Below, in pieces: positions 18,710 to 32,379 of a stretch of 64,000 nt of DNA. The translations under genes were made by a program, and so were the position numbers. Every line of letters begins with the position of its first letter. Position 1 is the stretch's first letter. A model generated the notes under the pieces. It had not been told where the DNA came from, did no database searches, and saw only the letters and a list, made by a program, of their open reading frames with translations. The stretch comes from Harmothoe impar (Eukaryota; Annelida; Polychaeta; Phyllodocida; Polynoidae), in contig OX381705.1 of the NCBI GenBank assembly GCA_947462335.1, positions 38,215,570 to 38,279,569 on the forward strand. The letters are read 5' to 3'.

Positions 18710-20796
18710 TTAATGGGCACAATAGGGTAAAGAGGTAAAACAGTTGACCATGTATATTTCAGTAGAATTGTGTTAAAACTAAACATATTATATATGGTTA
18801 TGACCATATGTAATGCCTTCTTCAAATTTCTTCCATTATTTGGTGTTACTATGGTTGTGGAATGGAAATAGAACAAAAACGTTCTATTTTAGCTTCTTTT
18901 CATTAGAATGGCACTATTGTAAAGAAATAAAGTGTAATTTAATTTTTTTTTAATTTAAATGATATTTGGTGTCGTAATGGAGGGCGGATTTGCTTCTTTT
19001 AATGATATTTCAAATATTAAGGTCTACAGAGCCTTTCAAAGTTACCAAAAAAGGGTGATTTTATGGGGAAAATTGAGAAAATAACCGTTTTTTAGGTAGC
19101 CATGCAACTTTGAACAGCTCTGGAGAGCTCAATATTTGAGATATCAGTTAAAGATGAAAAACCGCCCTCTGTATGCACACCAAAAACCCATTGCAATTTT
19201 AAAATGTCAAAATTTCACTATATATCCATACAATAGGGCCACTCAGCTAACAAAAAAACGTTATTTTACGTCAAAATAGCGTTTTAAAACTGTATAGAAC
19301 GTGATGGGGCATTTCACGGTATTTGGGACACAGAGGGCCAAAAATTATTTCATTTGCAAGGCACTATTCTTTATATATTATTGTTCCTCACATATTGAAC
19401 TTTCATAAAAAGTATTGGTTTGAACAGGTTGATAAATTGACGACAGGGATATCAGGCATCGCTTAAAATGAACCCTGAATTTGTGTGACGGACGGGACAT
19501 TTGTTATTTGCTCCCATATCAGAAATTACTTACTGCTGTTTATATTTCTCTACTTTATGATCATCAGTATGGATGTCCCTAACATTTGAACACTTTTTAC
19601 AGTAATATTATTGGTAGATTTGTAAGAATCTTGCATAATGTGTCTCGTCTGTCCCGTCCGTCACATTTTTTTCTAAAAAGTTACCCTTACAAAAAATACA
19701 TCTGTTCAATACTTTCCTTACTCAGTTTTCTCTGTTACCTTGTCAAGCTCTTTCATATGATATAATTTTTATTTTGGTAAATTGTCCGTCAAAATGACCA
19801 TCAATGACCGTCGTGACGGACGGGACATGACAGAATAAAAATCAGTAATTGGTGGAATACTCTTACAGAATTACTTTAAAGTAAGCCTATCTTTACTCAG
19901 ATGGTGTGCCACACTGGTACCAATATGATCTCACATCCATTGGGTGATTATTTTGTGGAAAAAATGATTATATCCTATGAAAAGCAAATATCTGTGACTT
20001 CCGGGCCTGTCCCATCTGTCACACTGCTCCAATCCCACAAATTGTCAAAAAAATGTTGTTAAATATCATTCATTACCAAATTAAGATGTTTGTACTGACC
20101 CAAATGTACAAAGTATGTAGACAAATCTAGGAATTCATCACTTTAGCTCATAAAAATGTGGAAATCTCATTGTGACGGACGGGACGTAAGCAGACAAGCC
20201 CAAGAAAAAATCGTAAAACAGTTGAAAATTGTCAATATTGTGTTCATTTCAGTGTTTTCTTTGGCCATATAGTATAGATGATGATGGGGCATATGAATTA
20301 ACTCCTTAATTTGCTTCTATGCTATCCAAATACTTTTTGAGCAAGATTATCGGAAATTTTAACAATTTTTCTTCATATATTTTGTCTATACATCACACTT
20401 CATATGAAAAAATATATAAATTGACGAAATCTTTGGTGAAATGTATTCATCTAAATCCCCTAAGTTGCAGAAATGCCATAATACCCTCTGTGGTCAGCTG
20501 TTAATTTTGTTAAGTAGTTTTAAAATGTAGTGGACAAACCTGTCCCGTCCGTCACGCACACATTTATACCAGTATCCAAATAGATATTCAAGATATACTT
20601 TCCAGCAAATTTTTAATTTAAAGGTCAACCTTTTAGTGACCTATTGTATTTATTTCTTAAGCATTTACTCTGTAAAATTCACAGACTTTGAGCAAAACAT
20701 AAACCCTTCCAAAAGTCATGTCCACATTGTGTCCCGTCTGTCACGCACCTGTAATAAACGAGACGTTGTCCTTTATTATACTGATATATTATTAAG

Positions 20797-21142
20797 TACT
20801 GTAAACGTATTAATTTTCGCTCAGTACATATTTTCGCGTTTTTCGCGCACATGCTTAGGTGCGCGAAATTATAATGTGCGCGAAACTTATGCCCTGAAAA
20901 TTAGCTTTCCAATGATATGTAGGACTATATCTTGCTACTCATATCTACAATGCTAATGGATGACTCAATGACCTTTTGGGCTCTAATATCCTTAATAATT
21001 GTCCGATTTACAAACCGTAAAAAATGGCATGTAGCTAAAGATGTGATGCTTACAGCTGCGCGAAAATTTGATTGCGCGAAAATGCCTTTATGTGCTAGGT
21101 GCGCGAAATTTTAGCTGCGCGAAAATATATACGTTTACAGTA
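20797..21142. mobile_element. TA-flanked MITE rich in GCGCGAAA words
   Basis: TA-CTGTAAACGTATTAATTTTC at the left faces GAAAATATATACGTTTACAG-TA at the right. Mariner-like TA duplication. The word GCGCGAAA or its complement occurs repeatedly near both ends. It is inserted in the 18.7-22.0 kb element. Confidence 0.8.
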
Positions 21143-21173
21143 AAGAACGAAAGTCAACACAGTTCGGATCAAG

Positions 21174-21515
21174 TGTACAGGTTGCGAATCAAAGGTTTAT
21201 TCAGTAACCTAGACAGGCAAAGCCATATCAGTGCGAACTCCCTATAGAGTTCGGAGCGGGTCAGTAGGCTCGTAGCCGATACGATCGCAGGGCCTCTGTC
21301 CGATATGGATCCAGAGTGACCGACGAGTCCTATCAGATGCTGGCTATATATAGGCAGCCAGCCTGCGCGGGCACACACAGACCAGAAGCCTATAGCGACC
21401 TCTGTCCATACCCCAAGCCCGAGACAGGTGCTACCACCTGCCGTCGGGCTGAAGGGTTCGGACTGAGTTCGCAATGCAGCATCCAACAGAACCCGCCATA
21501 TAAACCCTAATAACA
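21174..21515 (-). repeat. Solo LTR-like block
   Basis: Read on the minus strand: TGTTATTAGGG start, TATATATA (21352-21345), AATAAA (21201-21196), then ...CTGTACA end about 22 bp later. This order and spacing are those of a compact LTR. It is not similar to the LTR at 16.9-17.6 kb. No 5-bp target duplication was found at these exact ends, so the boundaries are approximate. Confidence 0.5.
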
Positions 21516-22212
21516 CTAGCCCCTACACTCCTTTAAATACTCACAGATTCTGTTCTAAACATTACTAAACATATATTTTACACAGAAATGTAGATATTGT
21601 CCCTCTCCACATGCCTATTTCATAGCTCTAGTCATCCCATAAATACCCTGCCCCTTACAGGGCAAAAACCTCTCTGATTTGTCCCGTCCGTCACAAAACG
21701 AATACTGTGAAATGCCCCTTATACAATAGTAAGGAGCCTTAGAGAAACGTTATATAAAGTCATGTAACGTTATAAAATGTTGTATAACGTTTTTTGTTTA
21801 CTGGGCATTCTTATGAAAAGAAACTAAAAAAGAATGTTTTTGTTCCATCTACATTCCACAGTCATAGCAACAGAGAATAATGGAAGAAATCTGATGTAGA
21901 TATTTAATGTGGTCGTAACCATATACAATATGTCTGGTTTTAACACATTTCTAGTGAAATATGCATGATTAACTGTTCTGCTGGATCTACCCTATTGTGC
22001 CCCCTTAATTGGACAGGGATGATCTAATAGTCCTAGGGTACGATTCTCATTAAAGATATATAAGATATTTCCATAGGAAACATGTGCTTAACTACCTTGA
22101 ACCTAACTTATACCAGAAAAGTATATTTTCTCACTTTACAAAATAATGGGTCAGCACATTTTAATTTTTTCATTGTAGAATGCCAGATAAGATAAATGAT
22201 ATTTAATATATA

Positions 22213-23162
22213 CAGTAAAATTCCGCTATAACGAATTCGGTTATAACGAATTTTCGGATATAACAAACAAAGTTCTGTGCCTAAACTGTACCCATACATT
22301 TCTATAGTAAAATAATCCCGTTTTAACGAACCTTTTATATGGAAATTCGTTTATAACGAATATTTTTGGCCACTTGAAGAACATTTAATGGAGAAATCCA
22401 AGAGTCTAGACTTCAAATAAAATCCCCTGCGCCCCCCTCCCCCCGCATTAACCACCTTCTCCTCCCCTACATGCCGTCAAGACTTCAAACAGAAGTCCTA
22501 TCCCTCATACAGCCCGCTCAGGGGCCGTCGGTGCCCCCCCCCCCCCCCCCCGCCTTTCCACCTCCCCCCTACCTGATGTCTAAACTTCAAACGGAAGTCC
22601 TATCTCTCATACAGCCCGCTCAGGGGCCGTTGGGCCGTTGGAGGGGTGGGGGGGGGGTGGGGAGGGGGGTTAGTCTAGGGAAGGTGTGACAGCGACCCCC
22701 CCCCCCCCGCCTTCAACACACACCCATAGGAGGAGTTGTTTGAGTCTTGGGCCAGAGCCACTGTCTGAGACATTTCACTTCCAGGGCTTCCTGAGTGGCG
22801 GGGGGGGGGGGGGGCGTGGGCAGTCATGTACACTGATCGGGGAACAGAGTCAGTGGTGTATTCCTTTGATTTACATTCAAGTAGGGCCCCCACCCAAATC
22901 CTACACCAGTATCTTTGATATATCTAATTTCCTATTACTATATTTTACTTTTATTGAGAATCGTAATGAATGGAGTATACGTCATTACGTGAAATATAAA
23001 CAGACATTGTCTGCTCCTGTGTACATGTATAATAGGGGGGTTAATGACTCATTTTCTAACAGTATTAAAGTCTGTAAAATGCTCTATTTAGATACTACGA
23101 AATTCGTTTATAACGAACTTTTTTGCCTTCCCAAAGCACTTCGTTATAACGGAATTTTACTG
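22213..23162. mobile_element. TA-flanked MITE, pogo/Tigger-like termini
   Basis: TA-CAGTAAAATTCCGCTATAA at the left faces TTATAACGGAATTTTACTG-TA at the right; TTATAACGAA words repeat near both ends. TA duplication and CAGT termini fit the Tc1/mariner-pogo group (inference). The interior has two ~55-bp copies of a CTTCAAACAGAAGTCCTATC segment (near 22481 and 22585) and long C or G runs. No transposase. Confidence 0.75.
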
Positions 23163-23166
23163 TATA

Positions 23167-23375
23167 CCGTAAAACCTCGCATACAAGTCATGGCTTGTAC
23201 GCGAGTTTAGCTTTCTTTTGATACCAAATATGGGGTGCGGCTTATACGAGAGTTTTTATAACTATACTACAGTACCAAATGAACGATTTTCAGATACTCT
23301 CTGAGGCTTATATCATTTTTCAAAGTTAGGGGTGCAGCTTATACGCGAGTTAGGCTTATACGCGAGGTTTTACGG
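23167..23375. mobile_element. TA-flanked MITE, CCGTAAAACCTCGC termini
   Basis: TA-CCGTAAAACCTCGCATA faces TATACGCGAGGTTTTACGG-TA. It abuts the previous MITE: the two are separated only by TATA. Internal GGCTTATACGCGAG words are inverted toward each other. Related termini are seen at 42842-43060 and 47710-47840. Confidence 0.8.
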
Positions 23376-24284
23376 TAGTAATTTAGTCATTAATCTGATT
23401 GCTCCATTATGTGTAGGATGAAGAAAACCAATTGGAAATTGGTGTCCAACTTTAGGTGAAATTGGAGCACCTCTTTTAAATGGTTTCATATAGTTATGTC
23501 TGGTGGTTATTCCTTGTATTTTGTAATATAAAATACTGAATATATATGCCTAATTGCCTATGTCTTTTATAGACAGCTTATGCATTCATACTCCTCATAA
23601 TATAACATGATAACAATGATGTCCGACATAGGGTACCACATAAATCTAGAGATTGCCCACTAGCCCTTCAATGCAAAACAGGGCAAGTTCAGGGTATCAT
23701 TTCATATGAATATGATATGTGTGGATGTTTGGTTCTACTTTTATCTTCAAGAAAAACATTTGAATTTTACTGCCCTATTCATACACATACATAAATTCAT
23801 GCATTGCTATGATAATACAGGCCTAAAAGTGTCCGACTTAGGGTGTGTGTCCGTCTTTGGGTTAATCTACCCTATATGTATAAGATACCAAAAACATAAA
23901 TGAGAATTCTTATGATTGACCCCACTTCTCTGTGCCTGCCTGTGACCAGTTCAATCCGCTGCATGGTAAAAGAGGGTCCTCCTGTCCTGTCAAAACCCCT
24001 TACTTTCTGCAAGGAAAATTCATTTTAAAATGGTTCTAATGGTGCTAGAGCTACAATGATTCCAGCATTCTCTTAGTTAAGATTCCGCCTATTTTTCCTG
24101 CATGAAAAACCCAACCTTTCTGCACTCACTAAAAACCGTCTGAACACCCTACCAAGTGTGGTATAAATGTTGTAAATGGCCCATGATTTTGAGATACTAG
24201 GATTTCGCCTTAAACTTGGTGCTTCAATATCTAAGAATCGAGACCCCCATTTTTCTTTGTAATTTTGGTAACTGTATACCCTTA
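23376..24284. other. Unassigned stretch
   Basis: AT-rich, no repeat unit or convincing exon seen. Confidence 0.3.
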
Positions 24285-24568
24285 GGCCAAAAAAAGAAGG
24301 TTTGTTTCAGGTCACCCGACCGACCCTTTCTAAAGAGGGCCGACCCTAGTAGGCTATGTTTTATTATACAATTTTGAAGAAGTTATACTTTTAGAATTTC
24401 TTGGGGTCAAATTTAGGTTTACAAAATTTTTGAAAAAAATATTCCCATTTTTAAAATTTTGGGCCGATTTTAGAGGAGCTAAAAAAAAAGTTAAAAAATA
24501 AAATCCGACCTACCGACCCTAGAGTTTCTTCCCATGTTACCTGAAACAAACCTTTTTTCTATTTGGCC
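24285..24568. mobile_element. GGCCAAAAAAAG MITE family, copy 1
   Basis: Ends GGCCAAAAAAAGAAGGTTTG and CAAACCTTTTTTCTATTTGGCC are inverted repeats that extend through TTTCAGGT and ACCTGAAA and inner CCGACCGACCC / CCGACCTACCGACCC words. The centre is AT-rich. Other copies: 36638-36886, 36995-37276, 50333-50575. Likely PIF/Harbinger-type (see the TAA duplication of the 50 kb copy). Confidence 0.8.
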
Positions 24569-24611
24569 TCATCATATGGTAGAAATATTTTTATATCGTA
24601 ATTACTTTTAG

Positions 24612-24874
24612 GCTATGCCCGCTGGCCACCTTCAACTACACATGGTGAGTGTGTTTCGTACTTCTAATTCATTCATCTTATCTAGGTAGCAGCACTGTAC
24701 CGTGCTAGTCAGCTTGACCACCAGGAGAGGGCGCTAGGGTCGGTGCAGCCTCCAGACAGTGGTTGCCACACGGGCCCCCAGTTAGACCAAGTCGTCCTCT
24801 CAGCGGCCACTGTGCTCCATGCGGGCTGGGTAGGCGCAGAGGGCCGTCACAAGAGACACGACTTCAGCGTCTAA
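24612..24874 (+). CDS. Candidate last two exons of a host gene
   Basis: An open frame of 62 codons (24686-24871, TAA at 24872) begins exactly at a CTAG splice acceptor whose TAG would be an in-frame stop, as expected for an exon edge. Upstream, 24612-24644 is bounded by TTTTAG and GTGAGT and joins in the same frame, giving an intron of only 41 bp. The peptide (LYRASQLDHQERALG ... VLSAATVLHAGWVG) has balanced, coding-like composition with alternating helical segments, and the segment is richer in GC than its surroundings. I do not recognise the family. The very short intron is a caution; 24612-24644 may not be an exon. Confidence 0.4.
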
Positions 24875-25544
24875 AAGTTGCATCTTGATGGATAAGTGTA
24901 CCAGAGAGGAGACCAACACAGGAGAGTGGCATTACATTGCATGCCAAACCAAACTAGATTATACTTTTTGTGTAGGTCCGGCTTTGGAGTACGCAGGGTA
25001 CACGCAGATACCGTCCCCAGACAGGACCTGAGGTCCTCCGCCCAGCCATCCATCTCTCTGATACTATGGCATGGGTATATAAGATACACCACAGCATCAT
25101 TGGGTTTGTCTCCAAACTCTGTCAAGTGGCTGGATTGGCCTGTTCACCAAAAGGATTATCAAACAGCCTAGGAGTGGGATTCACGTCGATAGCACGGCAC
25201 CCATAAGATATCAGCAGAATTGAAATATTGATTGCGAGAGAGTCACAGGGGGATAGTAGGATAGAGAGGACCTCCAGGCGTGGTGGAGACTCGAATAGTA
25301 TATATATATATATACATATACATTAATACGCATAGATAAACGCTGGATTTACTTGTGTGTGTCGAGGAGTGTAACCATTATTATATGTGTGTCTGTGGTG
25401 GGCGTGAACCTTGGTAAGGCCTTGGGTGACGCTTCCCGTGAGCCCACCTGGGGTTATTCACGGCTCGCGTCTTTAATGTTAAAAAATGTCAAAAACGAAC
25501 GGATTAGGAGGGTAGGGACGCATGGTCGAGACAAGGCAGGAGGC
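24875..25544. other. Intergenic sequence with a short TA microsatellite
   Basis: A short TA repeat sits at about 25299-25314. No convincing exon is seen. Confidence 0.3.
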
Positions 25545-25550
25545 TATATA
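25545..25550 (+). promoter_or_regulatory. TATA-box candidate upstream of a signal-peptide exon
   Basis: GGCTATATACGG lies 30-35 bp before the ATG at 25580. If this is the TATA box the 5' leader would be only a few bases, so the real start may be elsewhere. Confidence 0.25.
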
Positions 25551-25579
25551 CGGACGTCGCACCAGCCAAGCCCGTCCAC

Positions 25580-25622
25580 ATGTATTTACTCGTCGCCATT
25601 GTGGTCTTCCTTCTGGGAACAG
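25580..25622 (+). CDS. Candidate first coding exon: signal peptide
   Basis: ATG at 25580 opens MYLLVAIVVFLLGT, a compact hydrophobic core typical of a secretory signal peptide, and is followed at once by a strong donor, ACAG/GTGAGT, leaving phase 1. A 21-nt exon candidate at 28466-28486 starts in the complementary phase. A secreted or membrane protein is implied; nothing further can be said about its family. The reading could be chance, because a single 43-bp segment carries little information. Confidence 0.4.
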
Positions 25623-25829
25623 GTGAGTAGCACCAATACATATTCATCCATTGCCACTCATGTATATCTTCTTTCTCCCTGTTTCCATGTGTCCTCAAAA
25701 TGGTCTACATCCACTGCTTCTACATATATTCGGTGGCATTGCAGACTGAAGTTGGCACTGCTACCCCCCATGAACCTAGCGCATCTAACTCTCTGCCACC
25801 CGGGATAATTACACACCACCATCCTAGCC

Positions 25830-28068
<2,239 letters not shown>

Positions 28069-28465
28069 GGTGTATATTGTATATCGGAAACGAAAATGGT
28101 TATTTCACTACTTTAATCAAATAATGTAAAGGCCAATATGATACGATATGTCGTTGTACTACATTTTCACTCTAGAATCCTATCTAATTGTTTGTTTTGC
28201 GAATCTAAAAGCTGGGATGTACCTCCCCTCCCCTTTCCCAAAGGAATATTGAAGTCGGCCCTGTTTCGTTACACTTGGTCGCGTGCCTGGAAACCAACCT
28301 TCTTCCTTATTAGCCTTATCATCACATTCACAAGTTCACGGGAACAAGGCGACGGTCCCGTGGTGAATAAAGCTCTCCTGTATTTTAATTTGGGACGTTA
28401 ATGCCTTATCCTTGTGTGATCACTGTTGAACCATATGTAACGAATTTTAATTTCGTTTGTTTCAG

Positions 28466-28486
28466 ACGCCTGCGTTCGCAGCAGAG
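28466..28486 (+). CDS. Candidate 21-nt microexon
   Basis: A pyrimidine-rich tract and TTTCAG precede ACGCCTGCGTTCGCAGCAGAG (21 nt), which is followed by GTGAGT. Both borders are near consensus, the length is a multiple of three, and the phase fits the signal-peptide exon that ends at 25622 (a junction Asp, then ACVRSR). This agreement raises confidence in both, but no downstream exon was found in the window. Confidence 0.35.
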
Positions 28487-28489
28487 GTG

Positions 28490-29285
28490 AGTACACTCGG
28501 CCTTATATTACATCAAACAGTGAATGAAGACTGTAAACTTGTAAAGGGCGTCTAAGTTGTCTGACAGGTGTAGGTTGACGATCACAGCATCCTGCAACCC
28601 CCAGCAAACATACATGTGCTAAAGACGACTTCACACAGTTCAGCATTACTAAACAGTCTATGACCGGAGAATTTGGCGAAACTCCCCACTGGGAGGTCGT
28701 TATCCCCAATTTTAGTTGTTAGCTCATTAACATCAGATACCATCACCTCACACCATTGAAACAACCCATTTAAATGGCAGTTTAGGAGCAGCTCACCCTC
28801 TTATAATAGTCACACTTTTAGACTTCAGAGGTTAATGGTAGTCATTTATGATGGACAGACAACCCTGGAGGTGATAAACCCAACCACAGAACATTTAGGG
28901 AGGGCTCCCCCCTGAGAGATGTCCATCCTCCTAATGACCCCCTACAGTTTTATCAATTAAATTTCTCTTTGGCGGCTTCGACAAATCCTCCGGTATTAAC
29001 TACTTTGGAGTGTGATTAACTCATAAAATGTCACCAGACTGCCACGAGGAAGATGTGGTTAAAGTTTTGGCAATGAGCCCCTCCTTAATCGGCTGATCGT
29101 TGTACATGTGTAGTCGGGCCTAGGAACGACGAGGCTAAGACTCGTGATGTCTGCGTTTGTAAAGTGCCTATCTTAATGCACTGTTGTTCATTGCTTCCAA
29201 GTACCACAGAACTTTTCTTTGATACATGATATGTACCACTGAGGGTCACCGTCCACAGAGCATCCTGTGGACGGTGGCCATAATC
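28490..29285. other. Unassigned stretch
   Basis: No gene or repeat seen. Confidence 0.3.
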
Positions 29286-29287
29286 AT

Positions 29288-29450
29288 CCAGTAAACTGAG
29301 CACTTATAAACAGCTACAATGCATCATACATATCCCAATCAATATGCAGTACATTGACAGCTACAGTGCACCATACAGATACAGTACACTGAGCACTGAA
29401 TACGCACGTTCATCATACAAATACAGTACACCGGGCTTTGATAAACAACT
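29288..29450. repeat. Short diverged tandem repeat, ~55-60 bp unit
   Basis: CAGTACACTGAGCACT and CAGCTACAATGCATCATACA recur about three times with drift. Confidence 0.5.
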
Positions 29451-29451
29451 A

Positions 29452-30353
29452 CACTGCAAGAAAAGGTGTTTAGATCCTAAACAAAATCCTAAACACATGC
29501 ATTCATGCCCCGTGTTTGTCCACATATATGTTTCTAAACATGTTTAGACCTATAATATATTTAGCTCAGAGCTTAGACATTTATGTGTTTAAAGCAATGT
29601 GTTTAGGACAATGAAGTGTTTAGAATTCAAGAATTTAGCATATTATTGTGTTTATCTATCAGGTGTTTGAGGATAAAAGTGGTGTGCCTACAGACATGTA
29701 GATTATCATTATGTTTAGATAGGCCTATTTATATTTAAATGAATAAATAATTTTATTTCCATATAGTGTCTTGAAGAGACTTCTAGCAGCCCCCTTCCCC
29801 TTAGGGCAATATGTGCATCATTATTTCACATAGGCCTCTATTTTAAAATAGACACAACCTTGAGTCAATACAACAGACCTCTAGGGAAGATAATGCTTTA
29901 TCTATTCTTAAAGTTCTCAAAAGAGGTGTCTATGTAGCAGATGTATCTTTATTGCATCGTAATCATAGTTATATAGCATTTAATCCTTGAATCATGCAAT
30001 GTGTATTATTATCCTTTTGTATCCCATGCAATTTAAGTTGATTAACTCAGATATAAGCACCTTTAGAGCTACAATAACATTTGAGTGGTTGTAGAAACTA
30101 CTGTCAACCACAGAGCTGCCATCTGGTATGTGTTTGATATACTTTGATCTAAACACTACATGTTTAAATCCTAAACACCAATTTTTCATACATATATTCT
30201 AAACATATTCAATATAAATGTTTAGGTGTTTAGAATAAAAAGTGTTTAATTCCTAAACAGAAGGATTCAAAGACACAAACCTAGTAATATGTTTAGACTT
30301 TAAACATGTTTAGACCTAAACATGTTAAAAACCTAAGCACCTTTTTTGCAGTG
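29452..30353. mobile_element. TA-flanked element with subterminal TGTTTAG arrays
   Basis: TA-CACTGCAAGAAAAGGTG at the left faces CACCTTTTTTGCAGTG-TA at the right. Inside both ends the heptamer TGTTTAG or CTAAACA recurs around twenty times, in both orientations, over roughly 200-250 bp on each side, while the centre (~29700-30130) nearly lacks it. Non-autonomous; superfamily uncertain. Confidence 0.75.
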
Positions 30354-30784
30354 TATATACATGTATACGCTGGATGTACGTCGATCAGTATGTCATGTCT
30401 ATAGGTGGGTGTCTTAGCGCGGTTTTGCATTTTGATGGCAGAATCATCTTTTAATATGGATTTCCTAAATCCACTTTTTTTTGAGTTTGTAAACGTGTAT
30501 TTATTTCATAAGATGATTTTCAAAATACAACAGTCATCAAAATACATGTATGGGTGTTTACAGGGTTTATAGGATTATAACAATCTCTAGTATAGTAAAC
30601 AAAATATCCATACAATATGGTGTGTGTGAGTTCATTTGTTCCATTCTTGGGTATGAGGTAGCTCATCCCAGTTGACTTGGAAAGTGTCTGTGATATGTTT
30701 CTTTAAGCAAGTAATTATGTAATGTAATATTAATACAGTATGCAATGACAGCAGGTGCGGCAATATTGCAGTCATTAGACATAT
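30354..30784. other. Unassigned AT-rich stretch
   Basis: No gene or repeat seen. Confidence 0.3.
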
Positions 30785-31574
30785 ATCAATCAATCAATTC
30801 AATTTTTATTTCAGACTCAATAGTATAACAAAGGTCCATAGTATATAAAACACACAAAAACTTTATACAAATATAAAAGTACAGTTATGGGATACAAAAG
30901 TGAATATACAAATCTTGATACCAGCCTTTCCATATATGGGATGTGTACCGGATATCACTTCTTGTGGGGTCCACCATACTTTTTATTAGTTCATTTTCAG
31001 AAGCCGTAAGTCGACATATGAGACTATAAACTAGTTTTCTGATAGTAGCACCACATGTTGGGAGACCACAGACAGCAAACGTCTCTCCAGCACGAGCATG
31101 CCTCGGTATCCCGAGCAGCATACGTAAAGCATCATTATAAGCTACCATTAACTTACGCATCGAGGCAATGTTATAATAGCACCATAGCTGAGCTGTATAC
31201 AAAGGTGTACAGTAGGATCTAAACAGCTGTATTTTTACCTCAGTACTACGCATATGAAACTTTCTTACTAGCATGTTGCCCTGTGCATAAAGCATCCTTC
31301 GCTGTCGCATAATGTCTGCATCATCCCTAAGTGTATTAGAAATGATGTGACCTAGGTATTTCACCTCATCACATTCATTGAGTTGCGTATTATTGAGGCT
31401 AAATGAAGGCACCCTCATTTGTTTGTCCATAGGGGATCGTACTATCATCAGTGCACTCTTGAGCGGGTTATAATTGATATCATTGTCAATACCATACTGA
31501 CCACAGATATTTAACAAGTATGACAGCCCATGACTAGCCGGAGAGAATATAACCATAGTATATATAGTTAACAC
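30785..31574 (-). pseudogene. 5'-truncated non-LTR retrotransposon (RT thumb and C-terminus)
   Basis: The frame 31574-30885 encodes the part of a non-LTR reverse transcriptase that follows the YADD box (MVIFSPASHGL ... NPLKSALMIV ... EVKYLGHIISN) and the C-terminal helical region (KIQLFRSYCTPLYTAQLWCYYN). The catalytic YADD itself is lost or mutated, because the copy begins just there. After the stop, the 3' tail ends in TGAAATAAAAATTGAATTGA and then repeats of TTGA, a short-tandem tail like those of CR1/Jockey-group elements rather than a poly-A tail. The frame is intact for 229 codons, so the copy is not very old. 5' truncation is typical of target-primed reverse transcription. Confidence 0.85.
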
Positions 31575-32014
31575 ATGAAATTGTTATTCCATGAAATTAC
31601 TATTCTGCAAACACGCTCAAAGGAAAACACATCGTATGTCTATGCCATCTGCTTAATGCAATGGATTTAGCATCATGTAAAACATTGACAGATATGTGCC
31701 ATTACCAGTACACAATACCCAGTGAACAACAACACGTTATATAACGTTGAAATAACGTTTCCTGAAGGTATGGAAAACGTTTGAAAAAAACGGAAATATA
31801 ACATTATTTAACGCAAATTCGTTGACTCCAATTTACGTATATTAACATTTTACCATAACGTTTGAATGTATAACCTTATTATAACGTTATTTTACGTTTC
31901 TTAGAATGGATTTTGACTGATAAATAACACTTAAAAAAGTTATTTTACGTTATAAAATGTGATGGAAAACGTCCTACGATAGTAGAGTTAATTCACGTTG
32001 GGAAAACAGGACAA

Positions 32015-32080
32015 CTTGTGAGATTCGACCTGTGACAGTAGGACTCAGGTACCAGCGATTAGACCACTCAGCCATGGCGA
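32015..32080 (-). ncRNA. tRNA-like SINE head (Ser/Leu-type) with A and B boxes
   Basis: The minus strand reads GTCGCCATGGCTGAGTGGTC (box A, TGGCTGAGTGG) and, about 32 bp later, AGGTCGAATCTC (box B), the layout of a tRNA or tRNA-derived SINE promoter. The sequence does not close into a clean acceptor stem, so a SINE or tRNA pseudogene is more likely than a working tRNA gene. Confidence 0.6.
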
Positions 32081-32244
32081 CTTTAAATAGTATCTGGCAC
32101 TTATAAAACTTACTGAAGGATAAACTCCAAATTATAAGGGTATATACTGTATATCTCTGTTTATGAGTTTGGGCATATAACACTGATATACTGATTTCAA
32201 GTGATATAAGAGGGACCTTTAGCAACCATGTAAAAGCTCATTAA

Positions 32245-32331
32245 AGGCCAAGCGCCCCTATATATATACGGCTGAGTACCTGTCTCGACTGCACTCTGAC
32301 TTTTACTGGACGTGCAGTAAGACCTGCAGGC
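32245..32331 (+). mobile_element. TTAA mini-element (85-bp family), copy 1
   Basis: 87 bp between TTAA at 32241-32244 and 32332-32335. Shares GCGCCCCTATATATA, GCTGAGTACCTGTC and ACTGGACGTGCAGTAAGA with the copies near 50.9 and 57.3-57.7 kb. Confidence 0.8.
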
Positions 32332-32379
32332 TTAACTGCAGACGTGAGTTAAATGAGCTACGTCGGGTTTGCTAAAGGT

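Larger units (their letters stand above)
19485..21694. repeat. Eight dispersed copies of a GTGACGGACGGGACA box
   Basis: Plus-orientation copies at 19485, 19813 and 20172; minus-orientation copies (TGTCCCGTCCGTCAC or one-mismatch variants) at 19650, 20008, 20541, 20730 and 21680. The first six alternate + - + - + -. Spacings are about 165, 163, 195, 164, 369 and 189 bp, that is, near multiples of ~165-190, and the last gap shrinks to ~210 if the two inserted elements are subtracted. The DNA between boxes is not obviously repeated. Confidence 0.85.
18714..22004. mobile_element. TTAA-flanked foldback element with dispersed GTGACGGACGGGACA boxes
   Basis: TTAA flanks both ends (18710-18713; 22005-22008). 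The ends are inverted: TGGGCACAATAGGGTA at the left and, read inward from the right, GGGGGCACAATAGGGTA; similarity continues for about 200 bp (for example the TGGTCATAACCATAT / TGGTCGTAACCATAT region). A second inverted block pairs GGGGCATTTCACGGTATT near 19310 with the right arm near 21710. The centre carries eight copies of a 15-bp box. A TA-flanked MITE (20797-21142) and an LTR-like block (21174-21515) have landed inside. No transposase ORF is seen, so it is non-autonomous. The TTAA duplication suggests piggyBac-type mobilisation (inference). Confidence 0.7.
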
